Under the pieces are notes generated by a model. That model had not been told where the DNA came from. It did no database searches and saw nothing but the letters and a program-made list of their open reading frames with translations. Shown piece by piece: positions 18,624 to 27,435 of a stretch of 64,000 bases of DNA (within the stretch, counting starts at the first letter, position 1; every line of letters begins with the position of its first letter). Where the stretch lies: contig JAEZRV010000047.1 of the NCBI GenBank assembly GCA_023444055.1, forward strand, positions 215,878 through 279,877, read 5' to 3'. The stretch is from Bacillota bacterium (lineage in GTDB: Bacteria > Bacillota > Clostridia > Acetivibrionales > DSM-1351). The position numbers were made by a program, and so were the translations under genes.

Positions 18624-19100
18624 TTAAGTATTCTCCGTTGAAATATCTGTGCTACTGGATTGCTCATCAGAAGCACTCTCGTCATTCTTTAACACATCAA
18701 CTTCATCAGCTTTTGTAACTTTTGCTAGAAGTCCGTTTACAAATGCTCCTGCATCTTCACCACTATACTTTTTGGCGAGTTCAACAGCTTCATTTACAGA
18801 AACACTAAATGGTATATCCTCTCTATACAGGATTTCATAAATACCAATCCTAAGTACAGACAAATCTATCTTAGATAATCTAGTTATCTTCCAACCCATT
18901 GAATTTCTTTCTATAATGCTGTCAATTAAAGCAACCTTTTCATTTACCCCATCAATGACATTCCTAATGTACTTCTTATCATTATCAGTAAAATTTTCAT
19001 CTTCCAGGGCCATGTCAATTTGTTCACTTCTATCACTTTTTTGTATTTCCAGTTGATATAGCAATTTCATTGCAGCTTCCCTGGATGCACGACGTCCCAT
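18624..19100 (-). CDS. nusB: Transcription antitermination factor NusB
   Basis: RNA-binding factor of rRNA antitermination that works with NusE/S10. The all-helical fold includes RRASREAAMKLLYQLE, KYIRNVIDGV, IERNSMGWKITRLSKID, VLRIGIYEIL and SVNEAVELAKKYSGEDAGAFVNGLL. The length of 158 residues exceeds the usual ~130-140 because of a Ser/Glu/Asp/Thr-rich C-terminal tail of about 22 residues that is probably disordered. A clean AGGAGG site precedes the ATG. It begins the conserved block that leads into xseA. Confidence 0.97.
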   Translation of the reverse strand: MGRRASREAAMKLLYQLEIQKSDRSEQIDMALEDENFTDNDKKYIRNVIDGVNEKVALIDSIIERNSMGWKITRLSKIDLSVLRIGIYEILYREDIPFSVSVNEAVELAKKYSGEDAGAFVNGLLAKVTKADEVDVLKNDESASDEQSSSTDISTENT

Positions 19101-19254
19101 TAAAATTCCTCCTATGTAGCTTCAAATTATTTATTTTTATCACTAAACAATCAATTTAGACCCTACTATTAAATAATTAAGTTGTGAATTCATCTCTACT
19201 TTTGTAGCGTAAAGTCAAATATTTAGTCTTACTTTTTTTGAAAAGTTGACTGTT

Positions 19255-19485
19255 TTATCTGTATGTACCCGGTGGTAAAATCCTGTCTAGCAAGTTTTTA
19301 ATATAATCCTTGTCTTGATGCAATTTTTTACCAACATAACATCCTACAGTGACACAGACAATAACGAATACAGCCTTAATAACACCAAGCAGCAGTACAC
19401 TAACAGCAATGGCAAGACCAATTGCTGCACCGAGTAGTTCTCCTTTATGAAGTCTGTAAATTTCATATACTTTTTGCTTATCCAT
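19255..19485 (-). CDS. DUF2273 small membrane protein of the Asp23 cluster
   Basis: A 76-residue protein with two closely spaced hydrophobic segments (about 14-52: LLGAAIGLAIAVSVLLLGV and KAVFVIVCVTVGCYVGKKL) and a charged C-terminus (HQDKDYIKNLLDRILPPG). This build and the position just after amaP match DUF2273 proteins found in Asp23/Gls24 envelope-stress clusters. It probably lies in the membrane with AmaP. Exact function is unknown. A GGAGGTGTAATAAAT-like site precedes the ATG. Confidence 0.88.
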   Translation of the reverse strand: MDKQKVYEIYRLHKGELLGAAIGLAIAVSVLLLGVIKAVFVIVCVTVGCYVGKKLHQDKDYIKNLLDRILPPGTYR

Positions 19486-19505
19486 ATTTATTACACCTCC
19501 ATATG

Positions 19506-20057
19506 CTACTCAACTCTGGAAGATTTGTAGCCTGTAAAAATGCTTTCAACCAGCACCTTTACACTATCGACCTGCACTCCAGTACAATCTTCAACTGCAG
19601 ACTTTACCTTGATTTGCATATCCTCAGACAACAAAGGTATGTTTATCTCTGGAAGTACTATAGCTTTAACCGTAATGCAAACATTTTCTCCTACTTTTGT
19701 AACATATGCTTTTGAATCACGAATACCTACTAGCTTTCTTGACGTTGCAAGTGCAATGTTTTCAATGGAGTTTAACGTGATCCTAACATCTCCATTTTTG
19801 TTATATCTTACAATGGCCTTTTTATCTCCCTCTGGCTTAAATCCTGAAAGGAGAAAAGTTAAACTCAAACAGAAAAATATCGAAGCTATAATGAACATAA
19901 TTATTGAAGGATTTCTATATCGTAACACTTCATTGTATAAATATGTATAGGCATCTGTTAATATATTCGATTTGACAGTTACCAGCATTGCGAACATGGA
20001 CGCAATTGTCAAAAAGAATGCATATATTGCTAATAAAACACGTAATATTATATTCAT
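19506..20057 (-). CDS. amaP: AmaP, Asp23 membrane anchor protein
   Basis: A 183-residue protein from the ATG at 20057 (GAGGTGGCGACT upstream). Two membrane helices (about 3-28 and 53-75) flank a short extracytoplasmic loop. The remainder is cytoplasmic, with the AmaP-type pattern VRYNKNGDVRITLNSIENIA, VCITVKAIVLPEINIPLLSEDMQ and VKSAVEDCTGVQVDSVKVLVE, which resembles an Asp23-like fold. In Staphylococcus aureus AmaP tethers Asp23 to the membrane. It lies 20 bp from the DUF2273 gene; the Asp23 gene is the next gene upstream after a 230-bp gap, so the three act together although promoters may be separate. Confidence 0.92.
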   Translation of the reverse strand: MNIILRVLLAIYAFFLTIASMFAMLVTVKSNILTDAYTYLYNEVLRYRNPSIIMFIIASIFFCLSLTFLLSGFKPEGDKKAIVRYNKNGDVRITLNSIENIALATSRKLVGIRDSKAYVTKVGENVCITVKAIVLPEINIPLLSEDMQIKVKSAVEDCTGVQVDSVKVLVESIFTGYKSSRVE

Positions 20058-20290
20058 AGTCGCCACCTCTTTTATTAACTCAATGTTGGTTAACCAACTT
20101 GCGCTATTTTCGAAATTTCATCAATAAAGCTAAATATTACCTTTAGTATAAGTTTATTATATTTCATAAACTCACAAAAATCAAACTCTTGTATATATTG
20201 TAAACAAGTTATATAAAACAGTAATATTGAAGCTATATACAGTGTTCTTTTATACCATTAATTGTTTCCATCCAACTGCATTATAATACC

Positions 20291-20677
20291 TTATTTAGTA
20301 TCTACTTCCTTTTTAATTTCTTTATCAAAGTTTACACCTTGAACATGAATATTAACTTCAACAACACTTAATCCTGTCATAGCCTGTACTGCAGTTTTAA
20401 CCTTTTCTTGTACATTCCAAGCAACTTCTGGTATTCTAGCACCAAATTCTACAATTATATACAGGTCAATGGCTGCTTCTTTTTCTCCAACTTCAACCTT
20501 AACACCCTTTGAAAGATTCTTTCTTCCAAGTATTTCAGCAATACCACCAACTATACCTCCGCTCATACCTGCCACTTCTGGAACATCGGTAGCGGCTATT
20601 CCTGCAATGATGGCTACAACCTCTTCAGAAATTTTTACAGAGCCATAATCATCTACTATATTAGTTTCTTCGTCCAT
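20291..20677 (-). CDS. Asp23/Gls24-family envelope stress protein
   Basis: A 128-residue protein from the ATG at 20677 (GAGAGGTG upstream; an in-frame TTG at 20692 is weaker). The Asp23 fold is visible as VKISEEVVAIIAGIAATDVPE, GMSGGIVGGIAEILGRK, VKVEVGEKEAAIDLYIIVEFG, IPEVAWNVQEKVKTAVQAMTG and VVEVNIHVQGV (segments listed as seen, in order). Such proteins form filaments or layers at the membrane through AmaP and affect envelope homeostasis. It sits between the spoIIIA operon terminator and amaP. Confidence 0.95.
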   Translation of the reverse strand: MDEETNIVDDYGSVKISEEVVAIIAGIAATDVPEVAGMSGGIVGGIAEILGRKNLSKGVKVEVGEKEAAIDLYIIVEFGARIPEVAWNVQEKVKTAVQAMTGLSVVEVNIHVQGVNFDKEIKKEVDTK

Positions 20678-20889
20678 AACTGCACCTCTCAACCATTAAA
20701 TAAAGAAAACTTTTTGCCAGAATTCAATGTACAGACTTCTGTACTATTACTTTATATTCTGTCCCAATGAATATAACACTATAATCAAATAATACCGTGG
20801 AACTTTGTAAATTATATCACTTAAGAAAATATTTATCAATGAAATATAATTAGATTTCTGCAAACTAACGCTACTTAATATTCACATAA

Positions 20890-20921
20890 AAGAAAAAGGC
20901 TATCCCATTAGGATAACCCTT
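20890..20921 (-). terminator. Terminator of the spoIIIA operon
   Basis: On the minus strand GGGTTATCC-TAAT-GGGATAGCC is followed by TTTTTC. It lies ~75 bp after spoIIIAH. The remainder of the gap to the Asp23 gene (20693-20890) shows no feature beyond AT-rich sequence. Confidence 0.9.
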
Positions 20922-20992
20922 ATACTTTTATATGATTCATCAATTAATTCCCAAACTGTTTCACTTTTATGTATAAAGTTGCTTAATTACTA

Positions 20993-21553
20993 TTAATACA
21001 TTGCCTTTATTACTACTTTATCAAAAGAAACATTACCCTGTCTTACAACTATATCAGCTATTTTTGCTACATCAGCCTTTGAAACCGCAGGAGCTTTAAC
21101 AAGGATATCAACGCTTCCGTCATCTGCAAACATTGCGATAGCATCACTGAAACCTTTTCCCTTAATCAAAGATTCAATATTAGCTTCTTTTTGGTTGATT
21201 TCAACTATTTGTAGCATTTTTTCCTGAGCCTTTGCTTTAGCTTCCTTAGTAGCTAGCTGATCGCTAGTAATACCCTTAATTGTTTCAATATCCTCTTCTC
21301 TAGTATTTTCTCTGTCCATTTTTGTCTGCGCAAAATAGTTATTTGTCTCCTTAGATGCTGTTACTGCTTCTTGTACATTTTCTGCAGTTTCACTAGTATC
21401 AACCTCCTGATTATCAACATATACAGCATCACCACTTTGAGCAGGATCTTCTACTGCAAATTGTGAGTTGTAGCTGATTTGTAGATAGCCAGCAATAACT
21501 AGCATTAATACAAGCGAAAGTACAACAATTTGTTTTCTTTGAAAAAATTTCAT
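20993..21553 (-). CDS. spoIIIAH: SpoIIIAH, forespore-mother cell channel protein
   Basis: Mother-cell membrane protein whose periplasmic domain binds forespore SpoIIQ and forms part of the feeding-tube channel. One N-terminal membrane helix (about 8-27, KQIVVLSLVLMLVIAGYLQI) is followed by a disordered acidic linker and a YscJ/FliF-like ring-building domain (about 90-186: LVKAPAVSKADVAKIADIVVRQ). Length (186) is slightly below B. subtilis SpoIIIAH (218). It is the last gene of the eight-gene operon, followed by the terminator. Confidence 0.96.
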   Translation of the reverse strand: MKFFQRKQIVVLSLVLMLVIAGYLQISYNSQFAVEDPAQSGDAVYVDNQEVDTSETAENVQEAVTASKETNNYFAQTKMDRENTREEDIETIKGITSDQLATKEAKAKAQEKMLQIVEINQKEANIESLIKGKGFSDAIAMFADDGSVDILVKAPAVSKADVAKIADIVVRQGNVSFDKVVIKAMY

Positions 21554-21676
21554 TACTAGACCCTCCTAACATGTTATTAATTTATTATTTCTCCTTAGCT
21601 TTTACTTAAGGATTAAAACTTATCTCAGAATTATGTATATTCAACTCTTATACAGATTATTTCTCTTTATTTAAAA

Positions 21677-22378
21677 TTAATTACCGCTTCTTTGAAACAC
21701 TTGTATTTTATGTGCAGCTATATCCAGAAGCGCTTGTGTTGCTTTGGACAAATTAGCTTTTACCTCTGCATCCGCTGCCCCATCTGCTACTACTACAACT
21801 CCCTTTACCTTTGGCAGTATTTCTTTAATTATAAAAGGCTTTTTTACACCATCAATTTCTTGATAAACAGTTGTGTTTTCTTTGTCGGTTTGCTTAATTT
21901 CCCTTGTCCCACCTTCCTTGTCTTTCTCATGAGTATTATTCTCACTGGTATTTACATCAACTGCCGGAATAAATTCGTTTCCCGAGTAAAATGTAACCAT
22001 AACATCTACCTTGCCTGCTCCACTGATTTTTGTCAAAATTGATTTAAGCCTGTTCTCCATTTCATTTTGGGGATCTTGGCTGGATTGGCTAAAAGTATCT
22101 ATTGAGCCATCATTAGAACTATAATTAACCTCTGTTCCATTGCTGGCATTACCGGTGTCACTGGTATTACTATTATCATTGGCATTGCTCGAGCCAACCA
22201 GCGTATTGCTATCTAATTCATCTTCTGGACTTTTCTCAAACAGTGTACTTCCTGCAATTAATAGCATAGCCCCTATAAGTCCAATGATAGCTACTCTTTC
22301 AATGAATTTCTTGCTACCATTCTTTTTAAATAATCCTTTTGATTTTTCCAGAATCTTTTTAAACATTTCCATATTCAC
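21677..22378 (-). CDS. spoIIIAG: SpoIIIAG, ring-forming channel component
   Basis: A mother-cell protein that forms a large ring in the inter-membrane space. It has a short cytoplasmic N-terminus, a membrane helix at about 28-45, a Ser/Asn/Gly-rich linker (about 55-105), and a ring-building domain (about 108-233) with LKSILTKISGAGKVDVMVTF and the typical ending LPKVKGVVVVADGAADAEV plus ALLDIAAHKIQVF. The start is a GTG at 22378 or an internal ATG 2 or 4 codons later; no ribosome site clearly decides. Its gap to spoIIIAF (222 bp) is larger than usual in this operon. Confidence 0.95.
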   Translation of the reverse strand: MNMEMFKKILEKSKGLFKKNGSKKFIERVAIIGLIGAMLLIAGSTLFEKSPEDELDSNTLVGSSNANDNSNTSDTGNASNGTEVNYSSNDGSIDTFSQSSQDPQNEMENRLKSILTKISGAGKVDVMVTFYSGNEFIPAVDVNTSENNTHEKDKEGGTREIKQTDKENTTVYQEIDGVKKPFIIKEILPKVKGVVVVADGAADAEVKANLSKATQALLDIAAHKIQVFQRSGN

Positions 22379-22600
22379 GTCTTGCCCTGCATTTAGTAAT
22401 GCAAGCAGTGCATGACTCCCCCCTTTTCTTCTCTTGAATTAAACTTTTGTTATTCATAATATAGAAACCAATATTTTAGGCTTACTGATCACCTTTATTT
22501 TTCAGTCTGCGAGCGAGCGGAATAAGTGAACTCGTTGATTTCTCTACACTCACATTTCTCGTACTGTCCTAAAAATACAATTCTGGTTTGAGCTTTTAAT

Positions 22601-23287
22601 TTACGCATCTAGTACCGTTACAACAATACAATCTTTTGGTATTTCTAGTGTTCTATTAATATTCTCTTTAACAAGCTCAGCAAGTTCATTGGTTTTCCCG
22701 GCTATTTGCTTTGAAGATTTTGTTTTATCTTTTTTAGTTTCTGTTAAAACATCGACATTTTTTATCGAGATAACAGGCTTTACATTAACGCTATCCTCTT
22801 TAATGTGTTGTATTTCCTGACTATCCTGCAAATCTTTTTTTGTCTGCAATTCCTTTTTTTTCAGTTCTATATACACCTTTTTTATTTCTCCAAAGTTATC
22901 ACTTTTGTAGTCTTCATTTATTTCAACATCTGCTTTTGATATTTCTACGCCTTCTAAATTCTCTGTTTCTTTTTGTATTTTTGCTATCAGCTTCTTTTTG
23001 TAAACACTTGTAATTTGTTTTATCTGGTTTTCCTTTAAAAACTTACTGCTGTTTTCAACCTCTTTTTTATCAATATAAAAGCTATCTGATATGGTTGTCT
23101 CACTTAATCTGTAGTTTTGGTTCTTTAACTCTATAAATGGATTTATGATAACAATTAATAGTATAAAGCCTGAAACTAAATTGATTATTTTTTTGATTTT
23201 ACCTGTTGGTATTATCATTTCAAAGAGAATAAGGATTAAGGAAATTGTTACAATATTTATTATCCAGTCTTTTAAAAAGTCCAGCAT
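22601..23287 (-). CDS. spoIIIAF: SpoIIIAF, stage III sporulation membrane protein
   Basis: A 228-residue component of the SpoIIIA complex in the mother-cell membrane. Two N-terminal helices (about 5-24 and 30-52, with the family motif IIPTGKIKKIINLVSGFILLIVI) are followed by a soluble ring-like domain (about 90-130, EGVEISKADVEINED) and a C-terminal part ending in IVVTVLDA. A Lys-rich insert lies in between. It follows spoIIIAE by 13 bp. Confidence 0.94.
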   Translation of the reverse strand: MLDFLKDWIINIVTISLILILFEMIIPTGKIKKIINLVSGFILLIVIINPFIELKNQNYRLSETTISDSFYIDKKEVENSSKFLKENQIKQITSVYKKKLIAKIQKETENLEGVEISKADVEINEDYKSDNFGEIKKVYIELKKKELQTKKDLQDSQEIQHIKEDSVNVKPVISIKNVDVLTETKKDKTKSSKQIAGKTNELAELVKENINRTLEIPKDCIVVTVLDA

Positions 23288-23300
23288 AGCCCCTTCCCAC

Positions 23301-24776
23301 CTATCTTATCATTGTAGATAAATTTGTTGTACTTATTACAACAGTTATTGCTATCAAAAACATAACAGATACAGCCGCAGTTATTCCTAACAAAAACACT
23401 AATGAATTTGCCATATCACTTAAGCAGTTAGTTATTTTTTTATCTGATATTGGTTCAACAACTGCGCTGGCAAGCTTATATAAAATTACAAGAGCAAGTA
23501 TTTTTAATAATGGAGCCAGACAAATTACTATTATCCCAATCATCGCAATTAGTCCCGAAGCATTTTTAATTACTAAAGTACAACCAACTACAGTATCAGC
23601 TGCATCAGCTAAATATTTTCCAACTACAGGTATAAAGGTTCCAAGAGCGAATTTAGCCGTTTTACTAGTCACCCCATCTACTACTGCACCCATAGTTCCC
23701 TGAATAGATACCACTGCAATAAAAACTGTTAGCATTAATCCAATACCCCAAGTACATATCTGCTTTATAAACCCTGAGAGCTTAGTCAGTTGAACCTTGT
23801 CCGAAATGTTATTAACAATGTTCAGCACCGTTATAAAAAATATTAAGGGTATAAAGAAATTTTTTATAACGGTAGCTCCTATCTCCACAAGCATAATGAG
23901 TATAGGTTGAAATACTCCTGCTGAGGATAGGTTTCCAGTTGATATAAGCAAGCTGATTAATAGGGGAATAATTGAGTGCATAAAGCTTACCATATTGTCT
24001 ATAATTGACACACACATACTCATTGCAGTGCTAAAGCTAACCATCAACACCGAGACTATAACTATATAACATACAAAGAAAGCAAGTTCTCCAACGCTTT
24101 CGCTTAAAAATGAATTCTGTAAATTTTTAAGTATTGCACAAATTATCGCTAATATTATTATCTTTATCAAAATATCTACATTCAGAAACACCTCTTCAAG
24201 CAGATATTTAACGATTCTATTAACTATCCCAGATATGCTGAAATCAAAATCACCCTTAACAGCGGAGGTTATTATTTTTTCAGGATTAAATTCCGGAAAT
24301 AGTTTTTCTGAGTCCTTCGTATAATATTTTTTAACGCTTTCAGTAATGGATTTTGTGTCATCTGTCTCTAACTGCTCATTAATAATACTATTTGTCTCAT
24401 CATACTCATTTTCTTGGCTTATACTTTTATTGTCTCTTTTAGAATTTTGCCGGCTCTTACTTTCACTCCTTCTTATATCATTTTCTTGATTTGTGCTTGT
24501 GCTATCTCTTCTTTCATCATTTACATAGCTTGTACTAGTGTTGTTTCTTCCGTCACTTACTTGGCTTATGCCCTGTATATTCTCCTCAGTGTTAACGCTT
24601 TCGGCGCAAGCAATGAATGTGGAGAATGCAATTATCAGTACAATTAAAACTGTTAGACTGCACTTAAAACCTAGTGCTATCTTCCTTGCATGTCCAGCAT
24701 GCTCTGATACTGATGTAATTACATCTATACGTCTGTATTTGTTTTTCAAAATCGCTTTATTTCTTTTCTTTTGCAT
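23301..24776 (-). CDS. spoIIIAE: SpoIIIAE, polytopic sporulation membrane protein with a long N-terminal extension
   Basis: Multi-pass core membrane subunit of the SpoIIIA-SpoIIQ channel. Residues 1-~155 hold a helix that may be a signal (about 36-58, ending in FSTFIACAES) and a Ser/Asn/Arg/Glu-rich, repeat-like disordered linker (variants of RRDSTSTNQENDIRRS). The conserved part (about 160-491) has many helices, e.g. the VPVVGKYLADAADTVVG motif region. At 491 residues it is about 90 longer than B. subtilis SpoIIIAE, the excess being the linker. It follows spoIIIAD by 30 bp. Confidence 0.95.
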   Translation of the reverse strand: MQKKRNKAILKNKYRRIDVITSVSEHAGHARKIALGFKCSLTVLIVLIIAFSTFIACAESVNTEENIQGISQVSDGRNNTSTSYVNDERRDSTSTNQENDIRRSESKSRQNSKRDNKSISQENEYDETNSIINEQLETDDTKSITESVKKYYTKDSEKLFPEFNPEKIITSAVKGDFDFSISGIVNRIVKYLLEEVFLNVDILIKIIILAIICAILKNLQNSFLSESVGELAFFVCYIVIVSVLMVSFSTAMSMCVSIIDNMVSFMHSIIPLLISLLISTGNLSSAGVFQPILIMLVEIGATVIKNFFIPLIFFITVLNIVNNISDKVQLTKLSGFIKQICTWGIGLMLTVFIAVVSIQGTMGAVVDGVTSKTAKFALGTFIPVVGKYLADAADTVVGCTLVIKNASGLIAMIGIIVICLAPLLKILALVILYKLASAVVEPISDKKITNCLSDMANSLVFLLGITAAVSVMFLIAITVVISTTNLSTMIR

Positions 24777-24806
24777 TTTGCAGCCCCCAATGTATAAACA
24801 ATTCGA

Positions 24807-25193
24807 TCAAGGCATCAATTTTACAACTAAATCAAGTAATGAAGATATAATTGGTACAGCGAGAATTACTATCGTTACCTTACCGGCAAGTTCTATTTTC
24901 GAGGCTATAGATGACTCCCCGGCATCCTTGCAAACCTCAGCTCCAAACTCAGCAATATAGGCAATTCCGACTATTTTCAAAAGAATATTTATGTAAGTTG
25001 AATCTATGTTTGCTTTCTTGCTGAAGGCCTGCAAAAAATCAATTACAGCCGATAGCTTTACAATAACAACAACAAATATTAATAGCCCTGTTGCTATACT
25101 TAACTGTAATGCAATCTCAGGTCGTTGTTTTTTTATTGTCGATGCTAAAACAACAGCTATTATGCCTATACAGACAATCTGAAGTATATCCAT
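24807..25193 (-). CDS. spoIIIAD: SpoIIIAD, stage III sporulation membrane protein
   Basis: A 128-residue polytopic protein with about four hydrophobic helices and the family block INILLKIVGIAYIAEFGAE followed by CKDAGESSIASKIELAGK. Part of the SpoIIIA complex needed for sigma-G activity in the engulfed forespore. The gene is 120 bp from spoIIIAC on the same strand. Confidence 0.96.
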   Translation of the reverse strand: MDILQIVCIGIIAVVLASTIKKQRPEIALQLSIATGLLIFVVVIVKLSAVIDFLQAFSKKANIDSTYINILLKIVGIAYIAEFGAEVCKDAGESSIASKIELAGKVTIVILAVPIISSLLDLVVKLMP

Positions 25194-25313
25194 AGCATAT
25201 AACCTCTTAATTTATATTTAGTTGGAAACTCTTAGAATTTGCATCAACTAAACAGCTTTTTGTATTTGTTTAGAACTGAAACAAAGTAAGTATTGTCAAA
25301 TATCATATGTACC

Positions 25314-25511
25314 TTAGAACCGGAACATAGTCTTTACATTTTGAAAAAGCTCTGCTATTTCTTTTGAAATCATCATCAGCACAACAACTATCCCTGCTAA
25401 TGTAACCATCAGTGCCTGCTCTTCCCTGCCTGCACGCTTAATCAATTCATAGAGTACTGAAACAATTATGCCTATTGCTGCTATTTTAAAAATAAGATCT
25501 ATTCCATTCAT
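25314..25511 (-). CDS. spoIIIAC: SpoIIIAC, small sporulation membrane protein
   Basis: A 65-residue protein with two membrane helices (IDLIFKIAAIGIIVSVLYEL and ALMVTLAGIVVVLMMISKEI). The ATG at 25511 follows GGGGAGGTTTAT and gives the usual family length; a longer frame upstream has no support. Component of the SpoIIIA complex, homologous to half of SpoIIIAD. Confidence 0.96.
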   Translation of the reverse strand: MNGIDLIFKIAAIGIIVSVLYELIKRAGREEQALMVTLAGIVVVLMMISKEIAELFQNVKTMFRF

Positions 25512-25591
25512 ATAAACCTCCCCACGCCCAATTGGGCACAAAATTCTAATGAAACTACTGCGGAGAATGTTGCCAACCGTTTTACAAAGTA

Positions 25592-26110
25592 CTAGAAGAA
25601 AATTATCGCTATAGCCAAACCGCTTAGAACGCCTAGGCTTCTATACATTTTTTCATTTTTTTTCTTCATTTCTTCAGCCTTGCTTTCTTGCACCTTCAGC
25701 TGTGACGAAACAAGTTTTATATTATTTAACTGCCCTTCCAAATCCGAATTACCCAGCATTTTTCCAAAGGTCAGCAATATTGTTTTATCCTCATAATTCA
25801 AAGAAAGTTTCCGATAATTTTCTTCAACTGCTCTTTCCCAAGCAGCATCTGCGGTACAACCATTTTCGCCAAGGTATCCTGCTGCCTCTTTGAACAAAAT
25901 TGCAGTATCAAAACTTGTACCATGATAAATTCTATCAAACGCCTCTGATAATAGATTTGATAGATAGCTTATTTCATTTTCCAGCATTTGCAACATAGAC
26001 TGTAATTCCCTGAGAGTTCTCGGTCTTTTTGCACATTCAGAAGCTAAAGAAAATCCAATAAAGCTTGTAGCACCAATTAAAATGACAGCTCCTATAAATT
26101 TAATTATCAT
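25592..26110 (-). CDS. spoIIIAB: SpoIIIAB, stage III sporulation protein
   Basis: A 172-residue protein from the ATG at 26110, which follows GGAGGTGCCAGAC and overlaps the spoIIIAA stop by 4 bp (ATGA). A membrane helix at each end (about 4-22 and 153-172) encloses a mostly helical cytoplasmic domain with RPRTLRELQSMLQMLENEISY and the GNSDLEGQ element, which resembles GspF-type secretion proteins. Works with the SpoIIIAA ATPase. Confidence 0.96.
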   Translation of the reverse strand: MIIKFIGAVILIGATSFIGFSLASECAKRPRTLRELQSMLQMLENEISYLSNLLSEAFDRIYHGTSFDTAILFKEAAGYLGENGCTADAAWERAVEENYRKLSLNYEDKTILLTFGKMLGNSDLEGQLNNIKLVSSQLKVQESKAEEMKKKNEKMYRSLGVLSGLAIAIIFF

Positions 26111-27105
26111 GTCTGGCACCTCCTGTATACTGTTGTCAATTGGAAATCAACAACTTCTTCAAGAGTTCCGGGGCCATTTTTTGAGCTAAGCACTATATAT
26201 CTTTCAAACACACTGGATTTAATCAATTCAAGAAGTTCTTCTCTCATTTTTAGTTCTGTAATGCTATATCCATGAGCAGATGATATGATTTTTACACCAG
26301 AGTTCAACACCTTTAATATTGAGGCTTTATCCCCCTGAGTTCCTATTTCATCTGTAATAATTATATTGGGTGACATGCTTCTCAAAAGCATTTCCATTCC
26401 TAATGATTTAGGGCATCCATCCATTATGTCTGTTCTATAACCCACATCATTTTGCGGAACCCCTTTAAAGCAGGCTGCAATTTCAGATCTTTCATCTACA
26501 ATTCCAACCTTTACACCTGAAAATTCAATGTTTTCATCACCATTGCTCATTATTCTTGCTATATCCCTAAGAATAGTTGTCTTACCACACTGAGGCGGGC
26601 CGATTATCAATGTATTATATATATCACAGTTACTTTTTGTTATGAATTTAATGATATGCTTTGAGCAGTCAGATACTTCTTTTGCAACACGTATGTTTAG
26701 CCCATTAAAGTCCTTTATATTTTTTATTTGACCCTCCTGCAGTACTACTTTTCCGCAAAGACCGACTCTGTGCCCTCCGCGAAGAGTCAAATACCCAGCT
26801 CTGATTTCATCTTGATAAGCATATATGGAATTCTCACTCATAAGTTCCATAGTTTTGAATACTTCCTGCTGAGATACTAAATATGCAGCTGAAATGTCTT
26901 TTGTCAGCTTACCATCTGCAGTGACAAACCAATCAACATTTTTATAAAATGCCATTAATGGTTTTCTGGCTCTAAGTCTGATTTCTTCAAGATTATCCAA
27001 TATATCTCTATCCATTTTCAGCAGGATAATTTTTATACTGAATACTAAGAACGGCAATACTTCATTTTCTACTGATTTCAGCTTTTGGATATGTGTGCTG
27101 GTCAT
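26107..27105 (-). CDS. spoIIIAA: SpoIIIAA, secretion-type ATPase of the sporulation channel
   Basis: A 332-residue AAA+ ATPase related to type II/IV secretion ATPases that powers the SpoIIIA complex in the mother cell. Walker A is GPPQCGKTTILRD and Walker B NIIITDEIG. The SpoIIIAA-specific segments YQDEIRAGYLTLRGGHRVGL, VDERSEIAACFKGVPQNDVG (given in parts) and DGCPKSLGMEMLLRSMSP are present. First gene of the operon. A candidate sigma-E promoter lies 45-73 bp upstream. Confidence 0.98.
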   Translation of the reverse strand: MTSTHIQKLKSVENEVLPFLVFSIKIILLKMDRDILDNLEEIRLRARKPLMAFYKNVDWFVTADGKLTKDISAAYLVSQQEVFKTMELMSENSIYAYQDEIRAGYLTLRGGHRVGLCGKVVLQEGQIKNIKDFNGLNIRVAKEVSDCSKHIIKFITKSNCDIYNTLIIGPPQCGKTTILRDIARIMSNGDENIEFSGVKVGIVDERSEIAACFKGVPQNDVGYRTDIMDGCPKSLGMEMLLRSMSPNIIITDEIGTQGDKASILKVLNSGVKIISSAHGYSITELKMREELLELIKSSVFERYIVLSSKNGPGTLEEVVDFQLTTVYRRCQT

Positions 27106-27149
27106 TTGTATCCATCCCCTATTCTTATCATTCGAATTAGTTACTAATA

Positions 27150-27178
27150 ATATATTAGGCTTTGTCCTACATTATGAC
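27150..27178 (-). promoter_or_regulatory. Candidate sigma-E promoter of the spoIIIA operon
   Basis: On the minus strand GTCATAAT (-35-like) and TAATATAT (-10-like) are 13 nt apart. The spoIIIA operon is sigma-E dependent in Bacillus; the -35 fits the sigma-E consensus well, the -10 only partly. Confidence 0.45.
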
Positions 27179-27264
27179 TTATTAAAAAAATATTATTTAG
27201 GTTGGCACTTTTAACCCGCGCTCGGGACTTTCACCCTTTAGATTGCGCCCATGCTGCGCGCACA

Positions 27265-27412
27265 ACAAGGGACTGTTGCAAAACAAGAATTTCTGTATAC
27301 CGATGACTTATTGCTTGAATAGTACGCGAGTGCAATATATAATGCACGGGAGTACTATTTAAGCAGTTTACCGTTGATATATCATATTTTTTGTTTTGTA
27401 ACAGCCCCTTGT
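27265..27412. repeat. 148-bp palindromic MITE-like element
   Basis: Imperfect terminal inverted repeats (ACAAGGGACTGTTGCAAAAC against ACAAGGGGCTGTTACAAAAC) enclose a second long stem built from TGCTTGAATAGTAC and its near complement GTACTATTTAAGCA, with GTGCA-ATATATAA-TGCAC at the centre. It codes for nothing. The build is that of a non-autonomous transposable element or a very long hairpin. It fills much of the 330-bp gap between spoIIIAA and the ABC importer genes and could also stop transcription. Confidence 0.65.
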
Positions 27413-27435
27413 TTTATTTAATACACTTATTAAAA

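Noticed and set aside
22379..22600. Missing small gene between spoIIIAG and spoIIIAF
   Set aside because: No frame with a ribosome site or coding bias; all eight spoIIIA genes are accounted for.
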